From Apostichopus japonicus (Eukaryota > Echinodermata > Holothuroidea > Aspidochirotida > Stichopodidae), in the NCBI RefSeq assembly GCF_037975245.1, contig NC_092564.1:10332484-10396483 (forward strand): 64,000 bases of DNA. The letters run 5' to 3'. Position numbers and translations under genes: made by a program. Shown here piece by piece: positions 30,091 to 42,929 of the stretch (position 1 is the first letter of the stretch; each line of letters begins with the position of its first letter). The notes under the pieces were generated by a model, which was given only the letters and a program-made list of their open reading frames with translations, ran no database searches and was not told the origin of the DNA.

Positions 30091-33000
30091 GGAGTCTCGA
30101 TCTTCAGCTCGTACAGTGCGCCAAGCCATCGCGCCACTGTATGGACTGAGATATTAGGTGGATTAACTAATACTTACAGCTCCCCGTGTAGGCACTTGCT
30201 GTAAAAGATCGGCAAAAGACGTCATCACCCGGGGTTCGAACCACGGATGCAAAAGAGAGTCTCGATCTTCAGCTCGTACAGTGCGCCAAGCCATTGCGCC
30301 ACTGTATGGACTGAGATATTAGGTGGATTAACTAATACTTACAGCTCCCCGTGTAGGCACTTGCTGTAAAAGATCGGCAAAAGACGTCATCACCCGGAGT
30401 TCGAACCACGGATGCAAAAGAGAGTCTCGATCTTCAGCTCGTACAGTGCGCCAAGCCATCGCGCCACTGTATGGACTGAGATATTAGGTGGATTAACTAA
30501 TACTTACAGCTCCCCGTGTAGGCACTTGCTGTAAAAGATCGGCAAAAGACGTCATCACCCGGGGTTCGAACCACGGATGCAAAAGAGAGTCTCGATCTTC
30601 AGCTCGTACAGTGCGCCAAGCCATCGCGCCACTGTATGGACTGAGATATTAGGTGGATTAACTAATACTTACAGCTCCCCGTGTAGGCACTTGCTGTAAA
30701 AGATCGGCAAAAGACGTCATCACCCGGGGTTCGAACCACGGATGCAAAAGAGAGTCTCGATCTTCAGCTCGTACAGTGCGCCAAGCCATCGCGCCACTGT
30801 ATGGACTGAGATATTAGGTGGATTAACTAATACTTACAGCTCCCCGTGTAGGCACTTGCTGTAAAAGATCGGCAAAAGACGTCATCACCCGGGGTTCGAA
30901 CCACGGATGCAAAAGAGAGTCTCGATCTTCAGCTCGTACAGTGCGCCAAGCCATCGCGCCACTGTATGGACTGAGATATTAGGTGGATTAACTAATACTT
31001 ACAGCTCCCCGTGTAGGCACTTGCTGTAAAAGATCGGCAAAAGACGTCATCACCCGGGGTTCGAACCACGGATGCAAAAGAGAGTCTCGATCTTCAGCTC
31101 GTACAGTGCGCCAAGCCATCGCGCCACTGTATGGACTGAGATATTAGGTGGATTAACTAATACTTACAGCTCCCCGTGTAGGCACTTGCTGTAAAAGATC
31201 GGCAAAAGACGTCATCACCCGGGGTTCGAACCACGGATGCAAAAGAGAGTCTCGATCATCAGCTCGTACAGTGCGCCAAGCCATCGCGCCACTGTATGGA
31301 CTGAGATATTAGGTGGATTAACTAATACTTACAGCTCCCCGTGTAGGCACTTGCTGTAAAAGATCGGCAAAAGACGTCATCTCCCGGGGTTCGAACCACG
31401 GATGCAAAAGAGAGTCTCGATCTTCAGCTCGTACAGTGCGCCAAGCCATCGCGCCACTGTATGGACTGAGATATTAGGTGGATTAACTAATACTTACAGC
31501 TCCCCGTGTAGGCACTTGCTGTAAAAGATCGGCAAAAGACGTCATCACCCGGGGTTCGAACCACGGATGCAAAAGAGAGTCTCGATCTTCAGCTCGTACA
31601 GTGCGCCAAGCCATCGCGCCACTGTATGGACTGAGATATTAGGTGGATTAACTAATACTTACAGCTCCCCGTGTAGGCACTTGCTGTAAAAGATCGGCAA
31701 AAGACGTCATCACCCGGGGTTCGAACCACGGATGCAAAAGAGAGTCTCGATCTTCAGCTCGTACAGTGCGCCAAGCCATCGCGCCACTGTATGGACTGAG
31801 ATATTAGGTGGATTAACTAATACTTACAGCTCCCCGTGTAGGCACTTGCTGTAAAAGATCGGCAAAAGACGTCATCACCCGGGGTTCGAACCACGGATGC
31901 AAAAGAGAGTCTCGATCTTCAGCTCGTACAGTGCGCCAAGCCATCGCGCCACTGTATGGACTGAGATATTAGGTGGATTAACTAATACTTACAGCTCCCC
32001 GTGTAGGCACTTGCTGTAAAAGATCGGCAAAAGACGTCATCACCCGGGGTTCGAACCACGGATGCAAAAGAGAGTCTCGATCTTCAGCTCGTACAGTGCG
32101 CCAAGCCATCGCGCCACTGTATGGACTGAGATATTAGGTGGATTAACTAATACTTACAGCTCCCCGTGTAGGCACTTGCTGTAAAAGATCGGCAAAAGAC
32201 GTCATCACCCGGGGTTCGAACCACGGATGCAAAAGAGAGTCTCGATCTTCAGCTCGTACAGTGCGCCAAGCCATCGCGCCACTGTATGGACTGAGATATT
32301 AGGTGGATTAACTAATACTTACAGCTCCCCGTGTAGGCACTTGCTGTAAAAGATCGGCAAAAGACGTCATCACCCGGGGTTCGAACCACGGATGCAAAAG
32401 AGAGTCTCGATCTTCAGCTCGTACAGTGCGCCAAGCCATCGCGCCACTGTATGGACTGAGATATTAGGTGGATTAACTAATACTTACAGCTCCCCGTGTA
32501 GGCACTTGCTGTAAAAGATCGGCAAAAGACGTCATCACCCGGGGTTCGAACCACGGATGCAAAAGAGAGTCTCGATCATCAGCTCGTACAGTGCGCCAAG
32601 CCATCGCGCCACTGTATGGACTGAGATATTAGGTGGATTAACTAATACTTACAGCTCCCCGTGTAGGCACTTGCTGTAAAAGATCGGCAAAAGACGTCAT
32701 CACCCGGGGTTCGAACCACGGATGCAAAAGAGAGTCTCGATCATCAGCTCGTACAGTGCGCCAAGCCATCGCGCCACTGTATGGACTGAGATATTAGGTG
32801 GATTAACTAATACTTACAGCTCCCCGTGTAGGCACTTGCTGTAAAAGATCGGCAAAAGACGTCATCACCCGGGGTTCGAACCACGGATGCAAAAGAGAGT
32901 CTCGATCATCAGCTCGTACAGTGCGCCAAGCCATCGCGCCACTGTATGGACTGAGATATTAGGTGGATTAACTAATACTTACAGCTCCCCGTGTAGGCAC

Positions 33001-35535
33001 TTGCTGTAAAAGATCGGCAAAAGACGTCATCACCCGGGGTTCGAACCACGGATGCAAAAGAGAGTCTCGATCATCAGCTCGTACAGTGCGCCAAGCCATC
33101 GCGCCACTGTATGGACTGAGATATTAGGTGGATTAACTAATACTTACAGCTCCCCGTGTAGGCACTTGCTGTAAAAGATCGGCAAAAGACGTCATCACCC
33201 GGGGTTCGAACCACGGATGCAAAAGAGAGTCTCGATCATCAGCTCGTACAGTGCGCCAAGCCATCGCGCCACTGTATGGACTGAGATATTGGGTGGATTA
33301 ACTAATACTTACAGCTCCCCGTGTAGGCACTTGCTGTAAAAGATCGGCAAAAGACGTCATCACCCGGGGTTCGAACCACGGATGCAAAAGAGAGTCTCGA
33401 TCTTCAGCTCGTACAGTGCGCCAAGCCATCGCGCCACTGTATGGACTGAGATATTAGGTGGATTAACTAATACTTACAGCTCCCCGTGTAGGCACTTGCT
33501 GTAAAAGATCGGCAAAAGACGTCATCACCCGGGGTTCGAACCACGGATGCAAAAGAGAGTCTCGATCTTCAGCTCGTACAGTGCGCCAAGCCATCGCGCC
33601 ACTGTATGGACTGAGATATTGGGTGGATTAACTAATACTTACAGCTCCCCGTGTAGGCACTTGCTGTAAAAGATCGGCAAAAGACGTCATCACCCGGGGT
33701 TCGAACCACGGATGCAAAAGAGAGTCTCGATCTTCAGCTCGTACAGTGCGGCAAGCCATCGCGCCACTGTATGGACTGAGATATTGGGTGGATTAACTAA
33801 TACTTACAGCTCCCCGTGTAGGCACTTGCTGTAAAAGATCGGCAAAAGACGTCATCACCCGGGGTTCGAACCACGGATGCAAAAGAGAGTCTCGATCTTC
33901 AGCTCGTACAGTGCGCCAAGCCATCGCGCCACTGTATGGACTGAGATATTAGGTGGATTAACTAATACTTACAGCTCCCCGTGTAGGCACTTGCTGTAAA
34001 AGATCGGCAAAAGACGTCATCACCCGGGGTTCGAACCACGGATGCAAAAGAGAGTCTCGATCATCAGCTCGCACAGTGCGCCAAGCCATCGCGCCACTGT
34101 ATGGACTGAGATATTAGGTGGATTAACTAATACTTACAGCTCCCCGTGTAGGCACTTGCTGTAAAAGATCGGCAAAAGACGTCATCACCCGGGGTTCGAA
34201 CCACGGATGCAAAAGAGAGTCTCGATCATCAGCTCGCACAGTGCGCCGAGCCATCGCGCCACCGTATGGACTGAGATATTAGGTGGATTAACTAATACTT
34301 ACAGCTCCCCGTGTAGGCACTTGCTGTAAAAGATCGGCAAAAGACGTCATCACCCGGGGTTCGAACCACGGATGCAAAAGAGAGTCTCGATCATCAGCTC
34401 GCACAGTGCGCGGAGCCATCGCGCCATCGTATGGACTGAGATATTAGGTGGATTAACTAATACTTACAGCTCCCCGTGTAGGCACTTGCTGTAAAAGATC
34501 GGCAAAAGACGTCATCAACCGGGGTTCGAACCACGGATGCAAAAGAGAGTCTCGATCATCAGCTCGCACAGTGCGCGGAGCCATCGCGCCATCGTATGGA
34601 CTGAGATATTAGGTGGATTAACTAATACTTACAGCTCCCCGTGTAGGCACTTGCTGTAAAAGATCGGCAAAAGACGTCATCAACCGGGGTTCGAACCACG
34701 GATGCAAAAGAGAGTCTCGATCATCAGCTCGCACAGTGCGCGGAGCCATCGCGCCACCGTATGGACTGAGAGATTAAGTGGATTAACTAATACTTACAGC
34801 TCCCCGTGTAGGCACTTGCTGTAAAAGATCGGCAAAAGACGTCATCACCCGGGGTTCGAACCACGGATGCAAAAGAGAGTCTCGATCATCAGCTCGCACA
34901 GTGCGCGGAGCCATCGCGCCACCGTATGGACTGAGATATTAGGTGGATTAACTAATCTTTACAGCTCCCCGTGTAGGCACTTGCTGTAAAAGATCGGCAA
35001 AAGACGTCATCACCCGGGGTTCGAACCACGGATGCAAAAGAGAGTCTCGATCTTCAGCTCGCACAGTGCGCGGAGCCATCGCGCCACCGTATGGACTGAG
35101 ATATTAGGTGGATTAACTAATCTTTACAGCTCCCCGTGTAGGCACTTGCTGTAAAAGATCGGCAAAAGACGTCATCACCCGGGGTTCGAACCACGGATGC
35201 AAAAGAGAGTCTCGATCATCAGCTCGCGCAGTGCGCCGAGCCATCGCGCCACCGTATGGACTGAGATATTAGGTGGATTAACTAATACTTACAGATCCCC
35301 ATGTAGGCACTTGCTGTAAAAGATCGGCAAAAGACGTCATCACCCGGGGTTCGAACCACGGATGCAAAAGAGAGTCTCGATCATCAGCTCGCACAGTGCG
35401 CCGAGCCATCGCGCCACCGTATGGACTGAGATATTAGGTGGATTAACTAATACTTACAGATCCCCATGTAGGCACTTGCTGTAAAAGATCGGCAAAAGAC
35501 GTCATCACCCGGGGTTCGAACCACGGATGCAAAAG
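30091..35535. repeat. 33-monomer higher-order block, copy A (5,445 bp)
   Basis: Rare variants serve as markers: GGGAGTC at 30091, CCATTGCGCC at about 30294, CATCTCCCGG at 31382, ATTGGGTGG at 33291, GAGATTAAGTGG at 34771 and ACAGATCCCCATG at 35291. Each has a partner exactly 5,445 bp (33 x 165) to the right. Boundaries are approximate. Confidence 0.8.
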
Positions 35536-38500
35536 GGAGTCTCGATCTTCAGCTCGTACAGTGCGCCAAGCCATCGCGCCACTGTATGGACTGAGATATT
35601 AGGTGGATTAACTAATACTTACAGCTCCCCGTGTAGGCACTTGCTGTAAAAGATCGGCAAAAGACGTCATCACCCGGGGTTCGAACCACGGATGCAAAAG
35701 AGAGTCTCGATCTTCAGCTCGTACAGTGCGCCAAGCCATTGCGCCACTGTATGGACTGAGATATTAGGTGGATTAACTAATACTTACAGCTCCCCGTGTA
35801 GGCACTTGCTGTAAAAGATCGGCAAAAGACGTCATCACCCGGAGTTCGAACCACGGATGCAAAAGAGAGTCTCGATCTTCAGCTCGTACAGTGCGCCAAG
35901 CCATCGCGCCACTGTATGGACTGAGATATTAGGTGGATTAACTAATACTTACAGCTCCCCGTGTAGGCACTTGCTGTAAAAGATCGGCAAAAGACGTCAT
36001 CACCCGGGGTTCGAACCACGGATGCAAAAGAGAGTCTCGATCTTCAGCTCGTACAGTGCGCCAAGCCATCGCGCCACTGTATGGACTGAGATATTAGGTG
36101 GATTAACTAATACTTACAGCTCCCCGTGTAGGCACTTGCTGTAAAAGATCGGCAAAAGACGTCATCACCCGGGGTTCGAACCACGGATGCAAAAGAGAGT
36201 CTCGATCTTCAGCTCGTACAGTGCGCCAAGCCATCGCGCCACTGTATGGACTGAGATATTAGGTGGATTAACTAATACTTACAGCTCCCCGTGTAGGCAC
36301 TTGCTGTAAAAGATCGGCAAAAGACGTCATCACCCGGGGTTCGAACCACGGATGCAAAAGAGAGTCTCGATCTTCAGCTCGTACAGTGCGCCAAGCCATC
36401 GCGCCACTGTATGGACTGAGATATTAGGTGGATTAACTAATACTTACAGCTCCCCGTGTAGGCACTTGCTGTAAAAGATCGGCAAAAGACGTCATCACCC
36501 GGGGTTCGAACCACGGATGCAAAAGAGAGTCTCGATCTTCAGCTCGTACAGTGCGCCAAGCCATCGCGCCACTGTATGGACTGAGATATTAGGTGGATTA
36601 ACTAATACTTACAGCTCCCCGTGTAGGCACTTGCTGTAAAAGATCGGCAAAAGACGTCATCACCCGGGGTTCGAACCACGGATGCAAAAGAGAGTCTCGA
36701 TCATCAGCTCGTACAGTGCGCCAAGCCATCGCGCCACTGTATGGACTGAGATATTAGGTGGATTAACTAATACTTACAGCTCCCCGTGTAGGCACTTGCT
36801 GTAAAAGATCGGCAAAAGACGTCATCTCCCGGGGTTCGAACCACGGATGCAAAAGAGAGTCTCGATCTTCAGCTCGTACAGTGCGCCAAGCCATCGCGCC
36901 ACTGTATGGACTGAGATATTAGGTGGATTAACTAATACTTACAGCTCCCCGTGTAGGCACTTGCTGTAAAAGATCGGCAAAAGACGTCATCACCCGGGGT
37001 TCGAACCACGGATGCAAAAGAGAGTCTCGATCTTCAGCTCGTACAGTGCGCCAAGCCATCGCGCCACTGTATGGACTGAGATATTAGGTGGATTAACTAA
37101 TACTTACAGCTCCCCGTGTAGGCACTTGCTGTAAAAGATCGGCAAAAGACGTCATCACCCGGGGTTCGAACCACGGATGCAAAAGAGAGTCTCGATCTTC
37201 AGCTCGTACAGTGCGCCAAGCCATCGCGCCACTGTATGGACTGAGATATTAGGTGGATTAACTAATACTTACAGCTCCCCGTGTAGGCACTTGCTGTAAA
37301 AGATCGGCAAAAGACGTCATCACCCGGGGTTCGAACCACGGATGCAAAAGAGAGTCTCGATCTTCAGCTCGTACAGTGCGCCAAGCCATCGCGCCACTGT
37401 ATGGACTGAGATATTAGGTGGATTAACTAATACTTACAGCTCCCCGTGTAGGCACTTGCTGTAAAAGATCGGCAAAAGACGTCATCACCCGGGGTTCGAA
37501 CCACGGATGCAAAAGAGAGTCTCGATCTTCAGCTCGTACAGTGCGCCAAGCCATCGCGCCACTGTATGGACTGAGATATTAGGTGGATTAACTAATACTT
37601 ACAGCTCCCCGTGTAGGCACTTGCTGTAAAAGATCGGCAAAAGACGTCATCACCCGGGGTTCGAACCACGGATGCAAAAGAGAGTCTCGATCTTCAGCTC
37701 GTACAGTGCGCCAAGCCATCGCGCCACTGTATGGACTGAGATATTAGGTGGATTAACTAATACTTACAGCTCCCCGTGTAGGCACTTGCTGTAAAAGATC
37801 GGCAAAAGACGTCATCACCCGGGGTTCGAACCACGGATGCAAAAGAGAGTCTCGATCTTCAGCTCGTACAGTGCGCCAAGCCATCGCGCCACTGTATGGA
37901 CTGAGATATTAGGTGGATTAACTAATACTTACAGCTCCCCGTGTAGGCACTTGCTGTAAAAGATCGGCAAAAGACGTCATCACCCGGGGTTCGAACCACG
38001 GATGCAAAAGAGAGTCTCGATCATCAGCTCGTACAGTGCGCCAAGCCATCGCGCCACTGTATGGACTGAGATATTAGGTGGATTAACTAATACTTACAGC
38101 TCCCCGTGTAGGCACTTGCTGTAAAAGATCGGCAAAAGACGTCATCACCCGGGGTTCGAACCACGGATGCAAAAGAGAGTCTCGATCATCAGCTCGTACA
38201 GTGCGCCAAGCCATCGCGCCACTGTATGGACTGAGATATTAGGTGGATTAACTAATACTTACAGCTCCCCGTGTAGGCACTTGCTGTAAAAGATCGGCAA
38301 AAGACGTCATCACCCGGGGTTCGAACCACGGATGCAAAAGAGAGTCTCGATCATCAGCTCGTACAGTGCGCCAAGCCATCGCGCCACTGTATGGACTGAG
38401 ATATTAGGTGGATTAACTAATACTTACAGCTCCCCGTGTAGGCACTTGCTGTAAAAGATCGGCAAAAGACGTCATCACCCGGGGTTCGAACCACGGATGC

Positions 38501-40980
38501 AAAAGAGAGTCTCGATCATCAGCTCGTACAGTGCGCCAAGCCATCGCGCCACTGTATGGACTGAGATATTAGGTGGATTAACTAATACTTACAGCTCCCC
38601 GTGTAGGCACTTGCTGTAAAAGATCGGCAAAAGACGTCATCACCCGGGGTTCGAACCACGGATGCAAAAGAGAGTCTCGATCATCAGCTCGTACAGTGCG
38701 CCAAGCCATCGCGCCACTGTATGGACTGAGATATTGGGTGGATTAACTAATACTTACAGCTCCCCGTGTAGGCACTTGCTGTAAAAGATCGGCAAAAGAC
38801 GTCATCACCCGGGGTTCGAACCACGGATGCAAAAGAGAGTCTCGATCTTCAGCTCGTACAGTGCGCCAAGCCATCGCGCCACTGTATGGACTGAGATATT
38901 AGGTGGATTAACTAATACTTACAGCTCCCCGTGTAGGCACTTGCTGTAAAAGATCGGCAAAAGACGTCATCACCCGGGGTTCGAACCACGGATGCAAAAG
39001 AGAGTCTCGATCTTCAGCTCGTACAGTGCGCCAAGCCATCGCGCCACTGTATGGACTGAGATATTGGGTGGATTAACTAATACTTACAGCTCCCCGTGTA
39101 GGCACTTGCTGTAAAAGATCGGCAAAAGACGTCATCACCCGGGGTTCGAACCACGGATGCAAAAGAGAGTCTCGATCTTCAGCTCGTACAGTGCGGCAAG
39201 CCATCGCGCCACTGTATGGACTGAGATATTGGGTGGATTAACTAATACTTACAGCTCCCCGTGTAGGCACTTGCTGTAAAAGATCGGCAAAAGACGTCAT
39301 CACCCGGGGTTCGAACCACGGATGCAAAAGAGAGTCTCGATCTTCAGCTCGTACAGTGCGCCAAGCCATCGCGCCACTGTATGGACTGAGATATTAGGTG
39401 GATTAACTAATACTTACAGCTCCCCGTGTAGGCACTTGCTGTAAAAGATCGGCAAAAGACGTCATCACCCGGGGTTCGAACCACGGATGCAAAAGAGAGT
39501 CTCGATCATCAGCTCGCACAGTGCGCCAAGCCATCGCGCCACTGTATGGACTGAGATATTAGGTGGATTAACTAATACTTACAGCTCCCCGTGTAGGCAC
39601 TTGCTGTAAAAGATCGGCAAAAGACGTCATCACCCGGGGTTCGAACCACGGATGCAAAAGAGAGTCTCGATCATCAGCTCGCACAGTGCGCCGAGCCATC
39701 GCGCCACCGTATGGACTGAGATATTAGGTGGATTAACTAATACTTACAGCTCCCCGTGTAGGCACTTGCTGTAAAAGATCGGCAAAAGACGTCATCACCC
39801 GGGGTTCGAACCACGGATGCAAAAGAGAGTCTCGATCATCAGCTCGCACAGTGCGCGGAGCCATCGCGCCATCGTATGGACTGAGATATTAGGTGGATTA
39901 ACTAATACTTACAGCTCCCCGTGTAGGCACTTGCTGTAAAAGATCGGCAAAAGACGTCATCAACCGGGGTTCGAACCACGGATGCAAAAGAGAGTCTCGA
40001 TCATCAGCTCGCACAGTGCGCGGAGCCATCGCGCCATCGTATGGACTGAGATATTAGGTGGATTAACTAATACTTACAGCTCCCCGTGTAGGCACTTGCT
40101 GTAAAAGATCGGCAAAAGACGTCATCAACCGGGGTTCGAACCACGGATGCAAAAGAGAGTCTCGATCATCAGCTCGCACAGTGCGCGGAGCCATCGCGCC
40201 ACCGTATGGACTGAGAGATTAAGTGGATTAACTAATACTTACAGCTCCCCGTGTAGGCACTTGCTGTAAAAGATCGGCAAAAGACGTCATCACCCGGGGT
40301 TCGAACCACGGATGCAAAAGAGAGTCTCGATCATCAGCTCGCACAGTGCGCGGAGCCATCGCGCCACCGTATGGACTGAGATATTAGGTGGATTAACTAA
40401 TCTTTACAGCTCCCCGTGTAGGCACTTGCTGTAAAAGATCGGCAAAAGACGTCATCACCCGGGGTTCGAACCACGGATGCAAAAGAGAGTCTCGATCTTC
40501 AGCTCGCACAGTGCGCGGAGCCATCGCGCCACCGTATGGACTGAGATATTAGGTGGATTAACTAATCTTTACAGCTCCCCGTGTAGGCACTTGCTGTAAA
40601 AGATCGGCAAAAGACGTCATCACCCGGGGTTCGAACCACGGATGCAAAAGAGAGTCTCGATCATCAGCTCGCGCAGTGCGCCGAGCCATCGCGCCACCGT
40701 ATGGACTGAGATATTAGGTGGATTAACTAATACTTACAGATCCCCATGTAGGCACTTGCTGTAAAAGATCGGCAAAAGACGTCATCACCCGGGGTTCGAA
40801 CCACGGATGCAAAAGAGAGTCTCGATCATCAGCTCGCACAGTGCGCCGAGCCATCGCGCCACCGTATGGACTGAGATATTAGGTGGATTAACTAATACTT
40901 ACAGATCCCCATGTAGGCAATTGCTGTAAAAGATCGGCAAAAGACGTCATCACCCGGGGTTCGAACCACGGATGCAAAAG
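35536..40980. repeat. 33-monomer higher-order block, copy B (5,445 bp)
   Basis: Partner markers lie at 35536, 35739, 36827, 38736, 40216 and 40736. At about 35530 the sequence jumps from the CGCAC/CGAGCC type back to the CGTAC/CCAAGCC type, which marks the junction with copy A. After about 40930 the type does not reset, so there is no third full copy to the right. A partial, indel-shifted relative of the first half lies at about 24483-26950. Confidence 0.8.
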
Positions 40981-42929
40981 AGAGTCTCGATCATCAGCTC
41001 GCACAGTGCGCCGAGCCATCGCGCCACCGTATGGACTGAGATATTAGGTGGATTAACTAATACTTACAGCTCCCCGTGTAGGCACTTGCTGTAAAAGATC
41101 GGCAAAAGACGTCATCACCCGGGGTTCGAACCACGGATGCAAAAGAGAGTCTCGATCATCAGCTCGCACAGTGCGCCGAGCCATCGCGCCACCGTATGGA
41201 CTGAGATATTAGGTGGATTAACTAATACTTACAGCTCCCCGTGTAGGCACTTGCTGTAAAAGATCGGCAAAAGACGTCATCACCCGGGGTTCGAACCACG
41301 GATGCAAAAGAGAGTCTCGATCATCAGCTCGCACAGTGCGCGGAGCCATCGCGCCATCGTATGGACTGAGATATTAGGTGGATTAACTAATACTTACAGA
41401 TCCCCGTGTAGGCAATTGCTGTAAAAGATCGGCAAAAGACGTCATCACCCGGGGTTCGAACCACGGATGCAAAAGAGAGTCTCGATCATCAGCTCGCACA
41501 GTGCGCCGAGCCATCGCGCCACCGTATGGACTGAGATATTAGGTGGATTAACTAATACTTACAGATCCCCGTGTAGGCACTTGCTGTAAAAGATCGGCAA
41601 AAGACGTCATCACCCGGGGTTCGAACCACGGATGCAAAAGAGAGTCTCGATCATCAGCTCGCACAGTGCGCCGAGCCATCGCGCCATCGTATGGACTGAG
41701 ATATTAGGTGGATTAACTAATACTTACAGCTCCCCGTGTAGGCACTTGCTGTAAAAGATCGGCAAAAGACGTCATCACCCGGGGTTCGAACCACGGATGC
41801 AAAAGAGAGTCTCGATCTTCAGCTCGCACAGTGCGCCGAGCCATCGCGCCATCGTATGGACTGAGATATTAGGTGGATTAACTAATACTTACAGCTCCCC
41901 GTGTAGGCACTTGCTGTAAAAGATCGGCAAAAGACGTCATCACCCGGGGTTCGAACCACGGATGCAAAAGAGAGTCTCGATCATCAGCTCGCACAGTGCG
42001 CGGAGCCATCGCGCCACTGTATGGACTGAGAGATTAGGTGGATTAACTAATACTTACAGCTCCCCGTGTAAGCACTTGCTGTAAAAGATCGGCAAAAGAC
42101 GTCATCACCCGGGGTTCGAACCACGGATGCAAAAGAGAGTCTCGATCATCAGCTCGCACAGTGCGCGGAGCCATCGCGCCACTGTATGGACTGAGAGATT
42201 AGGTGGATTAACTAATACTTACAGCTCCCCGTGTAGGCACTTGCTGTAAAAGATCGGCAAAAGACGTCATCACCCGGGGTTCGAACCACGGATGCAAAAG
42301 AGAGTCTCGATCATCAGCTCGCACAGTGCGCGGAGCCATCGCGCCATCGTATGGACTGAGATATTAGGTGGATTAACTAATACTTACAGCTCCCCGTGTA
42401 GGCACTTGCTGTAAAAGATCGGCAAAAGACGTCATCACCCGGGGTTCGAACCACGGATGCAAAAGAGAGTCTCGATCATCAGCTCGCACAGTGCGCGGAG
42501 CCATCGCGCCATCGTATGGACAGAGATATTAGGTGGATTAACTAATACTTACAACTCCCCGTGTAGGCACTTGCTGTAAAAGATCGGCAAAAGACGTCAT
42601 CACCCGGGGTTCGAACCACGGATGCAAAAGAGAGTCTCGATCATCAGCTCGTACAGTGCGCGGAGCCATCGCGCCACTGTATGGACTGAGAGATTAAGTG
42701 GATTAACTAATACTTACAGCTCCCCGTGTAGGCACTTGCTGTAAAAGATCGGCAAAAGACGTCATCACCCGGGGTTCGAACCACGGATGCAAAAGAGAGT
42801 CTCGATCATCAGCTCGTACAGTGCGCGGAGCCATCGCGCCACTGTGTGGACTGAGATATTAGGTGGATTAACCAATACTTACAGCTCCCCGTGTACGCAC
42901 TTGCTGTAAAAGATCGGCAAAAGACGTCA

